Part shown: in pieces, positions 61,301-64,000 of the stretch
Layout of the letters: each line of letters opens with the position of its first letter
How positions within the stretch are numbered: the stretch's first letter is position 1
Assembly: GCA_045126515.1 (NCBI GenBank)
Contig: JBGVOM010000103.1
Location: 25,355 to 89,354, forward strand
Length of the DNA: 64,000 nucleotides
Reading direction: 5' to 3'
Source: RUG11237 sp045126515
Lineage (GTDB): Bacteria > Bacillota > Clostridia > Lachnospirales > Lachnospiraceae
Translations under genes and position numbers: made by a program
The notes under the pieces: model-generated
What the model was told of the DNA's origin: nothing
Databases searched by the model: none
What the model saw: the letters and a program-made list of their open reading frames with translations, nothing else

Positions 61301-63997
61301 TATATTCAATTAGCAGCTCAGTCGGATTTAAAGTTGCCAATTGCATTCACTTTCATACAAGAGAGTACAGAAAGAAGAGATAAGGAAAAAACATCAGCGT
61401 TTGAGATTATAACACCAGAGCAGGAAACATTTATAAAGAAAGATATTGATTACTCTTTTGTGAAAACATATTTTTCCGAATCACTGAAAGAAGATGTACA
61501 GGGAACTATTCGATTAATGAGAGATTATACCAGATATATTAGAAGCAGTAAAACATTTAAGGATTGCTTTGACTTAGAAAGTATGAAGCAGGCATTTTCA
61601 GATTCACCGGTTTTAACTGCTGTAATTGAAACTGCTGGTACAAATGGATATTATTATGGTACGGAAACAGATGATAAGTTATATGGAAATAACGAGAATG
61701 ATACATACTTTCTTGGAGATGGCAACGATATTATAAAAGGAAATAATGGAAATGATGCGTTATATGGTGAGTCAGGAGATGACAAACTGTATGGAGGAAA
61801 TGGAAATGATATTCTTATAGGAGGGCTTGGCAATGACTATATGGAAGGCGGAAATGGAATTGATCTTTATGTCCATAATTTAGGAGATGGAGATGATATC
61901 ATAAATAATTATGATACCAGTGAAGAAAGAATCAAAGACCGTCTTGTGTTTGGAGAAGGAATCAGAGCCGAAGATATCCAAATCACCCGAAATGGTTATA
62001 ATATGATATTGACCAATACAAAGAATGGGGAAAAGGTAACAGTACAGAATGCGTATAAAAGTAATAATGGAAGAAGTTATCTTGAAAATATCGAATTTGC
62101 AGACGGTACAGTATGGACGAAAGAATATCTTGAACAAAAAATATCATCAATCACAGGAAGCGAAGGAAATGACAGTTTGTATGGTTATAAAGCGAGCTAT
62201 GGTTATTCAGAAGATGAAACCTTTTATGGAGGAGTCGGAGATGACACAATATATGGGTATGCTGGAAACGATATTTTACATGGAGAATCGGGAAATGATA
62301 AGTTGTATGGAGGAGATGGAAACGACATTCTTGTAGGAGGAACTGGAAATGACTACATGGAAGGAGGAGCCGGAGCAGATACCTATATTCATAATTTAGG
62401 AGATGGGGATGATATCATTTGTAATTATGATACCAGCGAAGACCGAATCAAGGATTGCCTTGTTTTTGGAGAAGGAATCAGAGCCGAAGACATCCAAATC
62501 ACTCGAAATGGTTATGATATGATACTCGCCAATGCAAAGAATGGGGAAAAGATAACAGTACAGAATGCGTATAAAAGTAATGATGGAAGAAACTATCTCG
62601 AGAATATTGAATTTGCGGATGGAACAGTATGGACGAAAGAAGACATTGAAAATAATATGTCAGCCATAACAGGAAGTGAAGGAAATGACAATTTGTATGG
62701 CTATACAGCAGCTTACTGCTATTTAGAAGATGAAACCTTCTATGCCGGAGCCGGAGATGATACGGTGCAAGGAAAGGATGGAAACGATATCATATATGGA
62801 GAGACTGGGAATGATAAATTGTATGGAGAAAATGGAAATGATATATTAATAGGTGGACTTGGAAATGATTACATGGAAGGAGCAGCCGGATCAGACGTTT
62901 ACATCCACAATCTAGGCGATGGAGATGACATCATTAATAACTATGACATCAGTGCAGACCGAATAAAAGACTGTCTTGTCTTTGGAGAGGGAATCAGAGC
63001 CGAAGACATCCAAATCACCCGAAATGGTTATAATATGATATTGACCAATGCAAAGAATGGGGAAAAGGTAACAGTACAGAATGCGTATAAAAGCAATGAT
63101 GGAAGAAACTATCTTGAGAATATAGAATTTGCAGACGGAACAGTATGGGCGAAAAAAGACATAGAAAATAACATGTCAGCCATAACAGGAAGTGAAGGAA
63201 ATGATAATTTGTATGGCTATAATATATCCTATGGCTATTCAGAAAATGAAACATTTCGTGCCGGAGCCGGAGATGATATTGTAAAGGGAAACAATGGAAA
63301 CGATATCATATATGGAGAAGCTGGGAATGATAAATTGTATGGAGAAAACGGAAATGATACCCTTATAGGAGGAAGAAGAAATGACTATTTAGAAGGAGGA
63401 GCCGGAGCAGATACCTATATTCATAATTTAGGAGATGGGGATGATATCATTTGTAATTATGATACCAGCGAAGACCGAATCAAGGATCGCCTTGTTTTTG
63501 GAGAAGGAATCAGAGCTGAAGACATCCAAATCATCCGAAATGGTTATGATATGATACTGAGCAATGCAAAGAATGGGGAAAAGGTAACAGTACAGAATGC
63601 GTATAAAAGCAATGATGGAAGAAACTATCTCGAGAATATAGAATTTGCAGACGGAACAGTATGGACGAAAGAAGACATTGAAAATAATATGTCAGCTATA
63701 ACAGGAAGTGAAGGAAATGACAATTTGTATGGCTATACAGCAGCTTACTGCTATTCAGAAGATGAAACCTTTTATGCCGGAGCCGGAGATGATACTATAA
63801 AGGGAAATAATGGAAATGACCTCTTGTATGGTGAATCTGGTAATGACAGACTGTATGGAGAAAACGGAAATGATATCCTCATAGGCGGAATAGGAAATGA
63901 TTACTTATATGGTGGAACCGGTGATGATACATACATATTTAACAAAGGCGATGGTTGCGATGTTATCAGTGATGTTGACAGTACAGAAGGAAACTAA
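58379..63997 (+). CDS. Giant RTX-type calcium-binding protein (putative secreted toxin or adhesin)
   Basis: A 1872-residue protein from ATG 58379 (GGGAGG eight bases upstream; GTG 58376 is in frame but closer). Residues 1-335 are an unrecognised domain with alpha/beta character (EGTTIIAYSGEANTDFA). Residues about 340-470 are a Ser/Thr/Gly/Asp linker with repeated KHTG. Residues 550-625 are hydrophobic and glycine-rich, like a membrane-inserting hairpin. Residues 647-780 hold EF-hand-like DLNDDG, DLNKNG, DSNADG and DKNSDG loops in the FrpC-like arrangement. From about 1090 come four and a half RTX units with GGxGNDxL nonapeptides, each followed by LVFGEGIRAEDIQI. No signal peptide and no type I secretion genes are seen. 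The stop falls inside a repeat unit. Confidence 0.82.
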   Translation: MALSIDDIIELVRNKQAELPNGQLVENQVAQFVEEMQGWIKNMDFSLPEGTTIIAYSGEANTDFAWEVAREVSTIAGDNAIYIRDTSPGELLNDPRMKRILKKMLGDVGYEMVCNGYDSSGKRIPGGGCGFGNNVQSLADFISGQFMQRASGTSSNIVVLVPKGVIQDKVFAVTELKQIFENKNFKTINGISKENLKAIYNTGEAGRNAVYDILQKTSQRALGDNLGVVDQAKSFYQEIGEYGILTETSSPYAITGCYDTNGSLIGIQLDEKGKGTIIEPPQGTVYKSEYTNADTYMDKAKMTEMFGEDRYNSFSDYEKKQAAELSNALDNFLNSNDAQDGTSKTTTVTETTAGDTNTKQSSTGHSDSTSDSGTKHTGGSDSDGTKSNTGESSDKTAGTQESSGGDDAGTKHTGTGDSNTGDDRTTKHTGTADADIKDTIDSKHTGVEGTSGKSSSSKDGTKVDLESESAKRYLAATGKTADDLNDIDKAMLKVANNFATNPKETSELAKSLGKYDDLMKVGEKVGGYVDVVCTTIFAAKAIYDASEAYKNGDTNSAIGIVAGALTEFAVSTIGGMAVTELIAPYLIGLGATFGPIGAGIGALLAGVIGYGLVGSKLGEAYNEMIQNLFVELDKASMIDAMTVVIRPVDPLILDLNDDGIYTKNLEDGVHFDFLNDGFAEKTGWISEDDGFLVRDLNKNGMIDDGSELFGDMTQMSSGEYAEYGFQNLADLDSNADGIINKEDTAWNELKIWRDKNSDGISQEEEQYTLSDLGIKQLNLDYTSKEMYENGNLISKTGSYLTEDDMVHGMSEVDFVIDTMDTVQIEQTEISKEIEELPDVKGSGRMGTLHQAMEENEELKQMVQEFVETKDSGKRGKLVEDIVKTWADCGDVEPGSRGGFIDAEHLSIIEKFYGSVYKIRIIYLNRRNNNTSKEKEDFKETYTLHKIFEAEKGDNPNQTSAKKLENIYNKILSDVYIQLAAQSDLKLPIAFTFIQESTERRDKEKTSAFEIITPEQETFIKKDIDYSFVKTYFSESLKEDVQGTIRLMRDYTRYIRSSKTFKDCFDLESMKQAFSDSPVLTAVIETAGTNGYYYGTETDDKLYGNNENDTYFLGDGNDIIKGNNGNDALYGESGDDKLYGGNGNDILIGGLGNDYMEGGNGIDLYVHNLGDGDDIINNYDTSEERIKDRLVFGEGIRAEDIQITRNGYNMILTNTKNGEKVTVQNAYKSNNGRSYLENIEFADGTVWTKEYLEQKISSITGSEGNDSLYGYKASYGYSEDETFYGGVGDDTIYGYAGNDILHGESGNDKLYGGDGNDILVGGTGNDYMEGGAGADTYIHNLGDGDDIICNYDTSEDRIKDCLVFGEGIRAEDIQITRNGYDMILANAKNGEKITVQNAYKSNDGRNYLENIEFADGTVWTKEDIENNMSAITGSEGNDNLYGYTAAYCYLEDETFYAGAGDDTVQGKDGNDIIYGETGNDKLYGENGNDILIGGLGNDYMEGAAGSDVYIHNLGDGDDIINNYDISADRIKDCLVFGEGIRAEDIQITRNGYNMILTNAKNGEKVTVQNAYKSNDGRNYLENIEFADGTVWAKKDIENNMSAITGSEGNDNLYGYNISYGYSENETFRAGAGDDIVKGNNGNDIIYGEAGNDKLYGENGNDTLIGGRRNDYLEGGAGADTYIHNLGDGDDIICNYDTSEDRIKDRLVFGEGIRAEDIQIIRNGYDMILSNAKNGEKVTVQNAYKSNDGRNYLENIEFADGTVWTKEDIENNMSAITGSEGNDNLYGYTAAYCYSEDETFYAGAGDDTIKGNNGNDLLYGESGNDRLYGENGNDILIGGIGNDYLYGGTGDDTYIFNKGDGCDVISDVDSTEGN
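61748..63997 (+). repeat. Tandem 516-bp repeats encoding RTX units
   Basis: The start of the glycine-aspartate block recurs at 61748, 62264, 62780, 63296 and 63812, an exact spacing of 516 bases (172 codons) each time. Long stretches are nearly identical between units, so the array looks recently amplified or homogenised. Confidence 0.92.
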
Positions 63998-64000
63998 GAT

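Noticed and set aside
61748..63997. Regular repeats considered as CRISPR or satellite DNA
   Set aside because: The 516-base period is an exact number of codons and the units encode RTX motifs in one open frame.

Overview
The window reads as an AT-rich chromosomal segment of a Gram-positive anaerobe of the class Clostridia, most likely a gut Lachnospiraceae. The evidence is a monomeric group B-type [FeFe] hydrogenase, an alpha/beta-type small acid-soluble spore protein, strong AGGAGG ribosome sites, FeoAB, DUF3990-type small proteins, and a Gram-positive type IV pilus locus with no outer-membrane secretin. No rRNA, tRNA, CRISPR array or recognisable prophage was seen.

Layout. 1-4.5 kb: end of an O-acetylhomoserine sulfhydrylase gene, an alpha/beta hydrolase, aspartate kinase and citrate synthase, separated by clear terminators. 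4.6-11.5 kb: a hybrid sensor kinase, then a MarR repressor with a heterodimeric ABC exporter; the MarR promoter carries a near-perfect palindromic operator. 11.5-15.5 kb: feoAB behind a textbook 7-1-7 Fur box, then the hydrogenase. 15.5-17.6 kb: yqeG, efp, aroE. 17.6-19.1 kb: an Rpn-family nuclease gene bracketed by two copies of a long palindromic repeat. 19.2-43 kb: a type IV pilus locus (pilB, pilC, major pilin, pilD, a pilM-pilN fusion, pilO-like, four minor pilin-like proteins), ending in two giant surface proteins of 1904 and 1436 residues. The first has a starch-binding-like module and the second has Ig-like repeats and a fibronectin III-like end. 43-49 kb: spore protein gene, aroC (minus strand), a putative membrane permease, tgt, a DUF3990/DUF3791-like pair, yajC, and a CAP-domain secreted protein followed by a third, larger palindromic element. 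49.3-56 kb: leuB-ilvD-ilvB-serC-serA, an amino-acid biosynthesis run with no terminator seen inside it. 56-64 kb: a secreted or anchored coiled-coil protein, two paralogous small acidic proteins of unknown function, and an 1872-residue RTX-type calcium-binding protein. Its 3' part is an exact 516-bp tandem repeat, and its stop codon falls in the middle of a repeat unit at the window edge.

The parts most worth attention are: (1) the Rpn nuclease between inverted copies of a palindromic repeat, with an internal start for a short C-terminal protein; (2) the pilus locus with a giant starch-binding-like surface protein; (3) the RTX giant with its twin small upstream partners; (4) the three-member palindromic repeat family.
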